Counted from the stretch's first letter, positions 43,573 through 56,755 are shown. The stretch is 64,000 nt of DNA from Loripinus fragilis (GCA_964019695.1 OZ026515.1:133074849-133138848); one strand, 5' to 3'. Made by a program: numbers and translations. Notes: generated by a model not told the origin, from the letters alone.

Positions 43573-44594
43573 AAAGGGGAAGTACTTTAACCCACTTAGC
43601 GTTATTATTTTTTTACCGGCCTCAACGAGACGCAATTTAAAGCAGGAAACCAGTACTTTTAGCGTGCCAGTTATTTGTGATCAATGGTTGAAATTGTTTG
43701 TTTTGATTTTGTTCGTCATATTTTGCAGGTAAGCGATAGATTTAGAGAAAGCTACCTATATCGGGAAGTAGATAAATGTATATAGAATTGATTGGTGAAA
43801 GAGTTTTGTGTGTTTGTTTTGTATTAAGAGTGCATTGCACTTTTGACGGCGATGGGGGTTCGAAATTGCAAAGCCGAAGTTGTTTATCTTGTGTTTTTTC
43901 TATCATTGTGAGCAATATGCATTTTTTTCAAATGTTTTCCATATGTTCTAGGTCATTTTTTCTAACACCTGTATAACTTCAAGCATACAAAATATCATAT
44001 TTTAAATGAAAAAATGCAAGAATGAAAAAGTTAATGGGGGATGAAGGTTGGGGGGGGGGGGGCTTGTTTTTCTCTACTGACCCCAAGTGTCTGTGATCAC
44101 ATAGACTAAAATCGATAAGTGGAACAATAATGATAATAGTAAATAACAATAATTTTGATTTTATTGCCATTTTATTGCTCGCAGGGTGCCTGAAAGCCAC
44201 AGCCGAGTGAGTCAAGTTTTCAGTTGATTTTTATTGAAATTTGAGAGGTCTACAAGCGAGTTTGGCAATTATTCTGAAAATAAAAGATAAGTGAAGAAAA
44301 AGTTTAAAGGAATCTTACTTAAAAAATTGTTTATTTCACGAAAATGGTCATTTTCCTAAAGGCCACATCCAGTTCTATTTATAGACATTTTGAGTAACCT
44401 TAATGAAATGGTAATTAAATCCAAATTATAACTATTAACTATTATTATTAATGTTTCGCTTATTGCTTTTAGTCTATGTGATGATTTTAGATGAAATTTA
44501 TGTTTGAAAAATCTCCACAGAGGATGATATTGATAAATAAAATATTTAGGTCGGCAGCTCGGCTCGGCAGGGGCTTTCAGACCCGACCGTCTTT

Positions 44595-47500
44595 ACCTAC
44601 GACTACGAGTCTTTACCTGCAGAAAATTTACCAGAGAAGAGTTGACTACTTGCGAGATAATACGACCAAAGGGCTGTTAACAACAATGACAACAACATAT
44701 ATTGTGTATAGAAAGCGTGGTAGCTCACTGGTTATAAGCTACACTAGTTCAAACATTTTCCATTGGTGTATTTTTTCTGTCAAAAATCGATCAGCTGATA
44801 AACCGCAATTGTGTATTGTCCAATACACATTCCCGCGGTTTCGATGCTTTGCCGTATAGTTTACATGCACTCTCCTCGTGATAGTACTGCTATAAATATC
44901 GTTTGCGCACAGATGCGCACAACTCTATGTTACTAAATTTGAGTTTATTTTGTTGGGGAAGCCCTTGAGAAAAGCCTGGTACCAGAACTTTTCAGTGGTC
45001 TATTAAATTTCCGGCGAATAACGATCTCAAAGTTGGCCAATCTTTAGGCAAGGCTCTGACCTTTTGAACTGCCGAAAATATTCAAATTTTTTGCATGATC
45101 TCATTTCTATATTTATCATCTGTGATTGCGTGAAAAAGAAATTGCAATTGTTTCATTGGATGGTTTATAATGAATATTTAAATTAGTGTACCCTCGCAAG
45201 GTCAGCCGAAAAACAATGTTGGAGTTTCAAAATGTCGGCCAATACGTAATATTGGAATTAATATTTCTTACATATTTGACTTTACCAAAGTCAACAAACA
45301 CTTGAATTGACAACATTAATGTAACATTTATTTCAAAATAAAAGACTTTAGTAAAATTAAGCCATATTTAGCGGAGAAATATGGATTCAAAAATGATTGA
45401 TTGTGCACTGTAACAGATAGGAGAGACGATCCGTTGATATCGCTACTGGTTAGGCACTTGCCTTAGCACTGAATTCAGGGCGATATGATGGATTTTTATT
45501 TTATGTTATCATATCTAGCCCTGATTTTTTAAGCCGCTATCTTTTCCCTTACTGTTATCGTGGACGTAAACCAAGTTGAAAACATATTTCCAAACAGTGT
45601 CTTCCTCTAACACTACTCATTTCTGTAAGTTTATAGGTTTATCTATATTTTGCTATTTAGTTTGCTGCTGATGCATACCTGATTAATTCTAAAAAGATAA
45701 AATACTCCGATCCACACTGAATGTTTACACTATTTGTTTTCAAAACATGGCGTCATTTTTGTCTTCTGAGCTGAAGAGCATGCTTTTTTTGTGGGGAACT
45801 AAAATCACGCACAAAGGGCTAAGTTCAGGAAGGGGTAAAATCGGCCCTGTAAAATCCTATTTTAGGAATGTATGAATATAATATAAACGACATTATTTCT
45901 GAAGAAGACTATCTTCCCTCTCTTCAAAAACATACCAAATAATTTCTTGGATGCTTCCCTAATACCGCAAAAATCCATAATATGACCCCTAGTTTCCCCA
46001 AAATGGCTGATATTGTGGGGATTTAGTGTAAATATATCCATAACAAAACATGAGGCCATTATTTCGACACCACAATTTTTGGCTTAGCTGTGCAAATTAA
46101 CATTGAGAACCCATGACCCAAGATTATAAGGTGTCGAAATTATGGCTTCATAATGTAATATTACGTAACCTAAACGATCACGTTTGGATATTTTGTCTGT
46201 GTTTGGCCTTTTCAGGCCATTTATTCATGTTCTAAGTCTTATATTATACAAATATGACTACATTATCTCATGAAAGCAGGGTTGGACTTTTTAGAAGCTG
46301 AAAATACGTCTACTTTCTCACATTATACAGTGCAAACAATGCGATGCCGATATAATGTTACGTCCGAAATTTACATTCAGTAAGAGACGCTGGTTGTGCT
46401 TCCGTTAGTTTTTGTCTGCTTTCGCAGGTATATACTACCGCTTTTGGTTAACGGGATGTGAATTTATCCATAAATCACTATTACACGGGGTCATATTATT
46501 ACAATTTATGAGTGTCAGCTTGCTTATTTTTGTATTTTTTTAAAGCCTATTGTTGTTTTGTTCGTATTTAAAAATACATAGTTTTAAAAGCACTGCATTC
46601 AAGTGTAACAACTACGTGGCCGTATGGTTAAGTCCATGATTATTTCCCTGTTTTGCAAGTGGTCCTGGGTTCAATCCTCACCAACGTCAATCTTTTTCTT
46701 TCTTTTTTTTCTCGTTTCTCTTTGATACCTCCTCAAAGTACAAGTTTATATATTATTGCAAGCTTTGAGGTTTAACTGATAGCTGAAAACAATTATCCAC
46801 ATGTACTGGTCGTTTTCACTGTCCAATATACTATACTTACACCAAGCAGATTTGACATGCCTTTATTGTATTCCATAAGCTCACTAAAAGCATGACTCAC
46901 ATGCGCGGGTCCAGTAATTTTCGTCTAAGGAGCGGGGGGGGGGGGGTGGGGGGGTGGGTGGGGGGGGGGATAGGGCAGGACAGAATCTGACAGAAAAGGG
47001 CTTTGTCAACTTTTTTGTCCTCAAACTTATCTACAGTGGGTTCAACGTCCTTAACTTGTTTAAAGTGGGATCAACTGTCAATTTCAAAGAAAGCTGTACT
47101 TTTTGGTTCCAAAGGGGTCCAACATTTTCCAGGGGTGGGGGTCAAACTTAATTGCTTATTCCCTATAGAACTTGTAATTTTCCTCTCTGTGACCGTGCAT
47201 GACTGATCGGTCTGTTTCATGTCTTAATCATGAGTTATGTTTAGTCTGTATTGCAATGATTTTCCCATTGCAAAAATAACGTATTTGATCGTCAATATGC
47301 GTATCTTTATGATTGTTAAAACTAGAAATGTGTCAATATGGCACAGTTAGAGACCGTTATGAAAGAAAACTCGCATTTGGCATTCACGATGTACGGCTGT
47401 TTGGATAAGGTGATAGGTCTACTATAATTATGTCCCTCACTGTCTCTGTGTACCCCATGTGTAAGCTATAATGTTAAGAACTTGGGATTTTTTGGTCAAT

Positions 47501-48498
47501 AATCGGTAATGACGCATGTTTCACATACGTTCGACAAGACTTACAGTTGTTTCAAAGATAGATGAGAATCGTTGTAAACAAAAATATGAACTAATCCAGG
47601 TAACTGGTATTTTATACAGGTATATTACATTAACTGCCTCAAACTGCAGTATTACATTGACCGTTATACTGATTTTTCAAAGATGCAAAATAATAGGACT
47701 ATACCACATTGTATTTTTTCCATACTATCAATCTGTTGGGTGAACAAAGTTTTTTTTTTATACTTTGTCACACCTGTTTTAGTATGGGGAGAATAAAGGA
47801 AGGTGATATTGTTTAGGATTTATCATAAATACAGGAGTCAGGCACATTGTTTTGAAAATAAAGTTCCATGTAAAACTTAGAAGTTTGAATTATACTAACA
47901 ATAAACCGATTAAACTCCAGTTGAAATGTTTTAGACCTGTTTTTTGCGATGATTTTTACTACGTCATTTTTTCGAAATCCTTATACCGATGAAATGTATT
48001 CAGGAACATCTCTGCCAACTTCTCAAAACGGTTCCAACATCCAAGACGATGAAGTTACATCTGTGCATAGATGCACTATGGGCACTTTAAGCAAAGCGCA
48101 AATATAACAAGTCGAAAGATGTCAATCAAAATGTTACATTGTACCGCCACAATTCACTTATTAAAGCGATGTATGGCTTGTTCAAATATATTGGAAATCG
48201 CGCCTGATTCGTACATGCTTTAAGCCAGTGGGATCATCTCGGAACCGTAAATTTTAGAACACGTACAAAGGAAAATGGCACGTTGTGCAAATCCCATACT
48301 TTGTTCGTACAGATGAGCCTGTCTGACGTTGATTCTCTGCGTGCATGAAAAATTATGAGCATGCAAATGGAAATTTCAACACTTTCATGTTATTTCTATA
48401 ATACCTCTTTCTGTAACACCCGTACGAATTTTACCCGTCAATAAAAAAACAACAAGTTAAGACGAATTCAAATGAGTGCAAAAAGTTCCATCTAAATA
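44595..48498. other. Intergenic, no gene established
   Basis: No exon with convincing borders. A plus-strand open stretch at 44632-44710 (KIYQRRVDYLRDNTTKGLL) follows a fair acceptor but lacks a good donor. A tRNA-like pol III pair (A box TGGCCGTATGGTTAAGTC, B box GGTTCAATCC) at about 46613-46690 is probably a SINE head. A G-rich tract lies at 46933-46968. About 47530-47635 repeats sequence seen at 27980-28070. Confidence 0.45.
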
Positions 48499-48829
48499 CA
48501 GTTGAATCTCGTTAATTCGAAGTCCAAGGGACTTGAGGTTTTATTTCGAATTATCGAAAGTTCGAATTATAATGAGGTAGAAATAAAAAATATATAGCCC
48601 CAAAAATTATATTTATTATTTTTTTCTTATCAAATATATGTTTTCGGTGCATAAAAGAAACGTCTCCTTGAGACGTTTCTTTTACGCATCCAAAACATAT
48701 ATTATTATAGAAAGTTATTAAAATAGATCATGAATAGGTCCTATATTCCTGAATTCAGTGTGTCCCAAAGTTATTTCGAATTAGCCAATATCTCAAAAAA
48801 TCGGATTTCGAGTTTTTGAAGTTTTACTG
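48499..48829. mobile_element. Tc1/mariner-like MITE, sister of 24327-24661
   Basis: TA-flanked, 331 bp. Left CAGTTGAATCTCGTTAATTC and right complement CAGTAAAACTTCAAAAACTC. The central AACATATG-type hairpin is at 48632-48703 (ACGTCTCCTTGAGACGT core). Confidence 0.7.
48632..48703. repeat. AACATATG-type hairpin repeat, inside MITE
   Basis: AAATATATGTTTTCGGTGCA with complement ending GCATCCAAAACATATATT; loop region CGTCTCCTTGAGACG. Confidence 0.7.
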
Positions 48830-48950
48830 TACACAAAACCTGTATGTGCAACAAACACCAGACCTGGCGGAAAGTCTCCTATACAGCTTTATCGTAAGCA
48901 CATTTTGCTAAAATTGAAGATAAGAACGTTATTGCGAAAAAATAGCAGCT

Positions 48951-49306
48951 GGATTTTTTTTTTCATTTCGTACAATAACTTATTTTCAGGATTGAGAGGT
49001 TGAGATTTACTGTCGTGGTAGAGTGCTTGACCCGAGACCGAGCGTCCGTGGGTTCAAGCCTCACCGGCGTTACAGCGTTGTGTCCTTGAGCAAGACACAT
49101 TAATCCTAGCTTAGTAATGGTTTTACCCAGTAAGACCCGTCCCTACATAACTGAAAGAATGTTGATGTGACTCATGGCAAACAAGGTTTTACTGTTATCA
49201 CTATTGAATTCCGTCCATCAAAAATGCTATCATGACGTTTCGTTTTATGTTAATGCTTAGTGTAAGTCCCATTATCATATCCCACTATAGCGAGGCGGGG
49301 AGAATA
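48951..49306 (+). mobile_element. Full-length tRNA-derived SINE with 14-bp target duplication
   Basis: Direct repeats AAAAAATAGCAGCT at 48937-48950 and 49307-49320. The A-box region CGTGGTAGAGTGCTTGACC and B-box GGGTTCAAGCCTC lie near 49020-49065, then the body with GTCCTTGAGCAAGACAC and a 3' part ending GGCGGGGAGAAT. Related copies: 29085-29357 and a fragment at 8613-8700. Confidence 0.8.
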
Positions 49307-51478
49307 AAAAAATAGCAGCTTACCATCGGCCCAGCAATATGTAATTACCTTTCACCGGTGGACCGATAATGGTTAGCTTTAACGTTCTTTCTGGGACTTT
49401 ATAGCATTAACGTTCTTTCTGGGACTTTATTAGCCTGTCTTCAGGCCCTGTATTAAGACATCTAAATGAAAGTTCTATAACTACTACAGAGATAAATATA
49501 TGATACTTTATTACTTCCCCGTTGCTCAGAATACAGTAAATAAGACAGTCAGTGATTTTTTTTTCTTCAGAGATGTAAATGCTTGTTTATAAATGTGCAC
49601 ATATTTTACTTTTTTTCTATTTACTGGTCTGATACCAGTCTAGGACTTTATCAAAAACGAATGATTTCACAAAACATACACATGAACTTAATCATTTAAA
49701 ATTCTACGCTGTCTTTAATTTGAGCGGGCAGTGAATGCTCTGACTAGTCTGTTCGAATGCTCAATCTACCATGCACCTGCGCTGGTCGCCAATGATAAAA
49801 AAACCATAAATAGCTTCTGAGCTGACTTAAATATTACAGCATGGCATCACTCTAAAATAAGTTACCACGTCCGGGAAACCCAAGTATATAATTGGGCCTC
49901 GTCGAGAGAAAACCTGTCTTCGGAGGTTTGCGAACAACAAAGGCTCAGACCAATCTGCGCATCCGCGCAGTCTGACCAGCGCCTTTGTTATTCGCTAACT
50001 GGAAAGCATCATGTCTAAGCTTGCTACACGCGAAATTTCGATCTAGTCTCTGTAGCTGTGGAGGCTAGTTTGAGTCTCACTTTGTTTGAGATCCGGAAGA
50101 TAGGTTTTCTCGCGGCGAGGCCCAATTATAAGCTCGGGTATTTAAGATAGTGAGAATGACAAGCTCCTGTCTGAAAATGACGAGACTACATTATTCAATT
50201 ACATAAAATACATTACCATTTTTGGTGTTCATCGCATCAGTTATATTGTGTGCATACAGTTTTAATACGCTTTTTCTCAGAGCCGCGAAGCGTAGTCGGC
50301 AGAGTTCTATTTATGGACTACTCTTGGGGTGGTGGTGGTGGTGGGGGGGGGGGAGGTTCATGAGTCATGCGTTTAAACCCTTGTACAGTTTTGTTGAAAT
50401 TATTTTCTCTCTTCAACTGATTCTGATGAGAGTATTTAGTAAGTACTTGATACGGATAAACCCTTTGTAAAGCAGCGGTATAGGATACATTGACCGCTAC
50501 CATGATATGACTAAAATTGATGAAAAATACATGGACAGCCTCAAACAAACATGCACATTTCAGAGGGGTGGCGGGCGTATCGCCATGATAGACTGTTTAT
50601 CGAGGTTTATAATACATTTTGGCACAAAGGAGCTCTTTCATGGTATGGGAAATTAACATGGGAGTCTGCCCACGCTTGGAATTTGATAATATTATGTTTA
50701 TTAATTGTCTGGGGTATGACTTTTATATTTATGGTGCATTTGAGTTTTTATGCAATTCCACTGCTAATTTATGACGTATGATATCACTACAATACCTTAG
50801 GGTATCCAGTTATAATCATTTCTAAAGTAATTGACATATCATGTAACAGGCGCAGAAATGCTTTATTTAATAACTATATCATTGATAAGTATGTTGATAC
50901 TATAAATGGCTTTGTATGTATTAGGATAGCGAGTTGGCAATCATTTTTATGAGATGGTACCCCAATTTTTAACTATATATTTTGTATTCAGTCGAATTTG
51001 GAATTAAAATTTTTACACGTTGCGGTCTTTGTCAAGATACCATTTCAACATATAAACTTTCCATATATGTTAAGAATATGTAGACAAAATTTCATGAAAT
51101 TCAAGGACCGGTAACATATTTTTCAACTTGATGTAAACACATGGCCCTAATTCATCAAAATGTAAAAAATACAATAATCATGTTTCACTGTAAAACATAC
51201 TTGAATACTTGCTTAGTTTGAATCACCATGGTAGTACGTTTATTGGTAGAAGTTGATATGTTCAGTGTTTTTCCCTATTGCTGATTGGAAAAAGAAAAAA
51301 AAACAATATTCTTTGATATTAAGTGTCATGATTCTTATTTAATGAAGTGCTTACACAATAATATTACCCAAAACGATACAATATGGTGACACTGGACTTA
51401 CCACATCTAGTTTCTAACGTTAAAACTACATCTAACCAATGTTACACTTAATATGTAACATTATTAAGAATTTTAATT
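49307..51478. other. Intergenic, no gene seen
   Basis: A CG-type snapback at 49931-49995 (GCGAACAACAAAGGCTCAGA against CTTTGTTATTCGC, centre CTGCGCATCCGCGCAG). A GGTGGTGGTGGTG/G-run tract at 50331-50353. Short open frames have no recognisable content. Confidence 0.45.
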
Positions 51479-51640
51479 CATACAGAAGAGAAACCTTATG
51501 ACAAGTCAGTTCATACAGGAGAAGAACCTTATATCTATGGTTTTATAATTGTAAGCCTCATTAATAAATCTGGTTCACAAGAATAAGCCCCTGTCAAACC
51601 TATTGGTTATAATGAACCAATTTGGTCACAGAGAACTCTT
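51460..51640 (+). pseudogene. C2H2 zinc-finger pseudogene fragment
   Basis: 51479-51538 reads HTEEKPYDKSVHTGEEPYIY, two copies of the HTGEKPY linker that joins tandem C2H2 fingers, with the finger between them deleted. Downstream NKSGSQE then a stop and KPIGYNEP resemble a decayed next finger. No cysteine pairs remain intact, so it is a relic. Confidence 0.5.
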
Positions 51641-54600
51641 GGCTTCAAAGGAGTTGCTAAATTAATGCTTAAATCTTCTCTGTTTATTCTATTTTGTAAA
51701 ACTGATGCTGATTTCCATCAAATGGCAACATTTATTCTTTGGCTGGCTGTATATTCCAGGCATACAGTTTCGTTTTCTGGACCTCACTTATTCATGTAGA
51801 ACACTGTTCTATGATACCTTTGATATGACTCTGTTACACTTCATCCTGGTCACGGCACCAAAATGTGGATACTCTAGTTCAGTTGGGATGTATAGAAATA
51901 TTTGGTCTTCTTGTTTTCACATGTTTATTGATAGGATATTATGTTTCTTAAACAATATCATGCAGGACTTGAGGAAGTGATACACATTGCCTTGGCCCCA
52001 TAGTGCCATGACATGGGGCCATGACCTTTGGCATTTCCATCAATTGAATCATTTGAAATTGTCTAAACATGTCTTTCTTTAAGAAAAGTGGATGTAGATT
52101 TAAAAACAACCTCCTTCTGTCGAGTTATTGATTCATTTCAACTAAATAATTAATTTTGCTAAAACTGACCTATACCCATAAGAGGTAGGAAATGACAAAG
52201 TTACCGGTTTTGGATTTTCATGAAATTTGGCTCAGATCAGTAGGATATATATGGCATGTTTTTGTGATAATATGATATCTTGACAAAGACTAAAACATAT
52301 CTATCTTTGGAATTTAATGTTGAATGTTTTGTAAATTTTTGAAAAAAAATATTGAAATTTTATAATCACTTCTTCAGAAAACGTAAACCATAATATATCC
52401 AAATGGTTTCCTGGTATTAATATAATGCCTATGGTATTTTGGATTTAATCTAGATGATAAATCATAGAAATAAACAAAACTATAGATTTAGGACATGGAA
52501 AATTAGAGACAGGTGTCACCTCAAGGGTGGAGTACGTCAGGGTTGCTTCCAAAGCCTTATTCTTAACTATCTAATTCAATACATACATTTTCATAGTTTG
52601 TATATAACGAGTCATTATCATGCAAAGTTTAAAGAAAATCCATGCGTGGGCACAGATGCAAGACCCCCTTTGGGTGCGACACACACTTGCTTAACATAAA
52701 TTTGTTCACCAAACTTAGTGACGTCTTTGGCGTTACATTGCAATGTAAATGACACAACTTTTTGCGCAAAATTTACAGAGGATCCTTGTCTTTAGAAATC
52801 AATAGTTTACTCAATTTAAGCACTAGGCAGATAAAATTTTGATTTTTCTCAATGAAATAAACCATATAAACATATTTTAACTTAGTATGCATTTCTATGG
52901 CAGGGCCGATTTCACCCCTTCGTGAACCTAGCCCTTTGTTTTGGTAATTTATGTACCGACAGTGACCCGTTGACGGTTCACTCTCCGTTATCTGAATACA
53001 CATATGTTTTAACAACTTTAAATACCAAAATCAGACTTATATTTACATCTTTAATGTCTATTAATATCTAAATACAACCGCATAGTGACAAAAATGAAAT
53101 AGGGCAAAATACCTTTTACATGAAAATGTTGAGATTCAAAGAATCCAATACCATCTCACCAAACATTTGTTACATGTAGATATGACCAATTGCTGATCTA
53201 ACTGGGGCCACCTTTTACCAATTTGTTGACATCGAGAACTACCCAGTTGGATATGTACAAACTGTGTCCTAGGAGTTTTTAATGGCAATGGATGGGATCA
53301 TTTTTGTGCATACAGGTCGATTTTTATGGTGACCTCTCTCACCATTTGTAATAGGTTTTCTTTTAATATCTTGATGAATGTCAACGAATATAGGTCAATC
53401 TTCAACCTAGTATGCAAATTTTTCACCCTGGTTCTGTATTCCGACGGATGTCACTGGATAGAAAATTGACTATTTTCAGATAAGGAATTCCCCCACTTCC
53501 GCTAACAGGAAATAAATAGGAAAAAAAAAAAGCCAAATGATTTTGCATATTCAAACAATTACATTATTCTACAATTCTAATCTTAAACCATTGTGCACAT
53601 GTTCAAAAAGAAGGCCAAAACACCCAATGTCTCTATATAAGATTCATGTGGCGCCTTAAAAACGATCGGTACCAACTGTGTGTATTGACTGATAGCCTAT
53701 TTGAACATACGCGTGTGATAGTAAAGTTATTCAGCTTGCAGCAAGGTTAGCCATGATATAAAAAATATTTTCCATCACTAATATCTTACTGATCACTGTG
53801 CAAAAGTAATTTGATTCTGATCTTTCCAATCCATCGCTTCTTGTCGTAAACAAGCCAACCCCCTCTCGGTTCAGAGGTCAATGTACTCTTGCATTAGCTT
53901 GCTACTTTTGGCGGGAAACTTGTCACTTGAGCACATGATCAGAATAACAATTGTCCACCATGTTGGAAAAGTCCATTTTCGGTCTGATTATGACATTTTG
54001 GGGCATGACAAAGCTTCCTTTCCGAAAATTGTATTTATATGGGTGGGGTATGTGATTGTTTAGGATTTCTGTCAAGTAAATATCTCATTTTCTTTGGCAT
54101 GCTATATTAAATTGAAATCAAGCCATTCTTGGAAATCTACTTTCATTTTCTGAAATAGGTCATTTCTCGTTATAAATTAAATAGAAAATAGGGGGCGCTA
54201 CAATGCAGAAACAAGACTGCTGCAAGCTACCAACATTGAGTAAGTTAACAGAATCAATAACTTTAACAATTTGCGCTGATTTTCAAAATTCAAACACCAA
54301 CTTGTTTCTTATAATGTCCAAAATCAACTGTTAATCTTATTCTAATAATGTACTGAGCTTTTGGAAAAAGCGCTGACATCCCTTTCCTAGTCACGGGGAG
54401 TATAACCAGTACCGGGTTTTATTATAATATTTCTCAACGTTTTAGTAAGTTCATCTCATCAATTTAACATCCGAAACTTATCGCAAAAACGTCATCACCC
54501 CTAGCTCATGAAAAGCATGCAAAATGGCTGTGATGAGCCGAAAAACAACAACAAGAACATAATATTACAGATTGAATTGATCGTGTCACAAAAACGAAGC

Positions 54601-54759
54601 AAATTGTAACATTTTTATAACTTTGGTTGTGTATGTAAATCACATGAAGAAGTCTGAATGGTTGGATTGTCAAAGAAACAAGTTTTTCCCAAAACAAAAG
54701 GGGATTCTATCACTGGTCAAGATAGAGCACAAAAACACTGCGACTTTAGATTCAGCCAG
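51641..54759. other. Intergenic or intronic, no gene established
   Basis: Apart from a LINE fragment at 52454-52620, nothing certain. 52895-52950 is an inverted copy of about 45810-45850 (AAATCGGCCCTG phrase), marking another dispersed repeat. It may be an intron of the plus-strand gene with exons from 56294. Confidence 0.4.
52454..52620 (+). pseudogene. LINE reverse-transcriptase fragment
   Basis: The frame contains CHLKGGVRQGCFQSLILNYL, corresponding to the GVRQGC-x-LSP...F block of LINE reverse transcriptases. Only this block survives. Confidence 0.5.
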
Positions 54760-54764
54760 ATTGA

Positions 54765-54965
54765 AAAAAATCTTAAGTCGCAGTTCTGCAACTAGCACTT
54801 GCCTCTGGTGCTAGAGGTACCAGGTTCGATCCCCGCTTGCGACGAGGAAAATTTCGGTTTCCGAACACGCTTTCTCTAGTGTCATTTGCAGGGATGACGC
54901 TAGATAAGTGCATCGTCCTTTGGATCTGGACGTTAACTGGATGTCCCCTGTGTAGGGAAAGTCAC
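54765..54965 (+). mobile_element. tRNA-derived SINE
   Basis: Pol III-like head TGCCTCTGGTGCTAGAGGTA with B box GGTTCGATCCCCG, then a body ending CGTTAACTGGATGTCCCCTG. Target duplication not resolved; it abuts the LINE fragment that follows. Confidence 0.6.
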
Positions 54966-54984
54966 CCCCTTTCTTTCACCATTA

Positions 54985-55325
54985 CATCCAAAGCTTCAAG
55001 AGTTCTCAGATTTGTGAAACGTAATCTTAAACATTGCCCAAGAACAGTAAAAGAAAGAGCATATCAAACATTAGTACGTCCGAAATTGGAATATAGTTCA
55101 CCCATTTGGAACCCCCAGCTGTTCCACAGAGTTATCTGCCCCAAAGATCACCACGGTATGTTGAAAGTATCCGGTTTATCACATACCACTGTAGACTGAA
55201 TATATATCAACACTCATTCTTCCCATGGACTGTGACCTACTGGAACCAGCTACCTGCTTCCATAACCAACATACAGTGTCTGGATAGTTTCAAGTTGGCT
55301 GTCCAGCCCACATTCAGTGTGTAAA
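54985..55325 (+). pseudogene. CR1-like LINE 3' fragment
   Basis: One frame reads KERAYQTLVRPKLEYSSPIW (the VRPxLEY...W block); after a frame change the conserved end reads NIYQHSFFPWTVTYWNQLPA and SLDSFKLA-like sequence. The part between is deleted or shifted. Confidence 0.75.
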
Positions 55326-56293
55326 TTATCCAAGAACTGTGCAGTGTATATACATGTTGAACTTTTACATGACATTATAAATTTTAAATTTTGAAGCGAC
55401 TGGCGTTGCGCGAGCGGAATTTACTAACACCTTGTCGAGATGTCTGCCTAGCGGATTTAGACGAGTAACCCTATTGAAGTTGAAGTCTATTTCCTTCTAT
55501 CTTACTGGCTTCGCTCATACTTGAGCATTCTGCCAAGATATTTCAAAATTGGGGACAATATCCCACCACCTTTGAAAAAGTTGTTGGACATAACACCCGA
55601 AAAAGACTTTGAGCAAAAAAGCTATGGAAAACACAATGATACTTTAATTGTGGAAAACACAATAATACTTAAAATTAATTTCACCTCTAATTAACATAAT
55701 TAACATAATTAGTGTCTATGAATGCATGCTGACTGGTCCCGATACATGAATTTTACAATTAACCTGAAATTGTTTGCTCTAGAAAATTGTTTGCACTATG
55801 TTTTTTTTTTCTTACAATGATACTTACTTGACACTGGTATAGTGAAGCTGAAGCTCCTAAAGTTATGGGAAAATGATTTTTTTTGCATTGGGAATTCCTC
55901 AAGAAAACATCAGTTTATTTTTGGAAAATGACAATTTCGAATATCAGCGTCAAGCCCAAAATTTGCATGCGTCAGATGACCCACGAGACAATTTTAAGTT
56001 GCGCCAGACTACAAAATAATGAGTCAATGGCGCGGAAAACGCAGCCTTGGCAGAACACTAGATGTCTGGTCAGTTGCTTAACACTCAAAGAATATTCAAG
56101 CGACTAACAAAGGCTCTGATCAGACTGTGCGTATGTGCAGGCTGGTCTGAGCCTTTGCTGGTCGCACATACCACATTGTTGGAAATTTCATGTCACGGCT
56201 CAATACTTGATAACCTATAGGGCACCACAGCAAAATATCTGCTTCTGTCAAGTTCTGTGATTTCTAAAAGATCCTGTATTTATTATTTTTCAG
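55326..56293. other. Probable intron of the plus-strand gene
   Basis: Carries the CG-type snapback at 56102-56163 (AAAGGCTCTGATCAGACT against TGGTCTGAGCCTTTG) with flanks shared with 11880-12010. No exon seen. Confidence 0.4.
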
Positions 56294-56351
56294 TTTTGGA
56301 AACCGTAATCTATGGCAGTTCATCAGTGGAATGGGCGTTCTACGACCCAAG
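56294..56351 (+). CDS. Internal exon of an unidentified plus-strand gene
   Basis: A 58-bp exon between acceptor TTATTATTTTTCAG and donor GTAATT. One base completes a previous codon, then 19 codons read FGNRNLWQFISGMGVLRPK, ending in phase 0. I do not recognise the protein. Support is the coincidence of splice signals, an open frame, and phase agreement with the next two exons. The preceding exon, which must end in phase 2, was not found. Confidence 0.6.
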
Positions 56352-56473
56352 GTAATTTACCCTTGTCCTCATGAATCATTAAACATGACACTTACAGTTC
56401 CAGTTTTTGTGTGCTGAACCAGGATATATCCTTATTTCTGCATGCAGAGTAATTTTGCATGCTTTTTTATTGT

Positions 56474-56755
56474 CATGATACAAATTGTATTTATCCTGCT
56501 CATAAATGATAAAATGCGAATGGTGTATATGTGTTTTGCAACTGAGCACGATACAACTTGTATTTATCCTGCTCATTAATGTTAAAATACCAAAGGTGTA
56601 TATGTGTTTTTTTGCAACTGAGTATGATAAAACTTGTATTTATCCTGCTCATAAATGTTAAAATACCAACAGTGTATATGTGTTTTTTACAACTGAGTAT
56701 GATACAACTTGTATTTATCCTGCTCATAAATGCTAAAATGCCAATGGTGTATACT
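56474..56755. repeat. Tandem repeat, four units of about 75 bp
   Basis: TTGTATTTATCCTGCTCATA recurs at 56485, 56558, 56634 and 56709, each followed by AAATACCAAxxGTGTATATGTG. The unit resembles the interior of the CCTGGCCCTGAGG MITEs (TATTTATCATGCT...AATGCCAA), so it may have been amplified from one. Confidence 0.8.

Larger units (their letters stand above)
41656..44588. mobile_element. GGTCGGG-ended transposon with Ulp1/PHD ORF fragment
   Basis: Terminal repeats start GGTCGGGTCTGAAAGCCCCT at both ends, then an iterated GAGCC pentamer (two more units on the left) and GAGCTGCCGAC. They are identical for about 39 bp apart from the unit number, and weaker similarity runs to about 130 bp. GTCTTT abuts both ends (41650-41655, 44589-44594). 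Subterminal direct copies of about 290 bp lie at 41781-42075 and 44104-44390 (TCTGAAAGCCCCTGCCGAGT versus TGCCTGAAAGCCACAGCCGA). The ORF at 42543-43154 is on the minus strand. Confidence 0.8.

Noticed and set aside
44632..44710. Open stretch KIYQRRVDYLRDNTTKGLL after an acceptor-like site
   Set aside because: No convincing donor and it lies immediately beside a transposon end; low-complexity Thr run.
46613..46690. Functional tRNA gene
   Set aside because: A and B boxes are present, but acceptor and anticodon stems do not pair well.
54203..54239. Possible first exon MQKQDCCKLPTL with strong donor GTAAGT
   Set aside because: It ends in phase 1, whereas the exon at 56294 needs a phase 2 partner, and no connecting exon was found.
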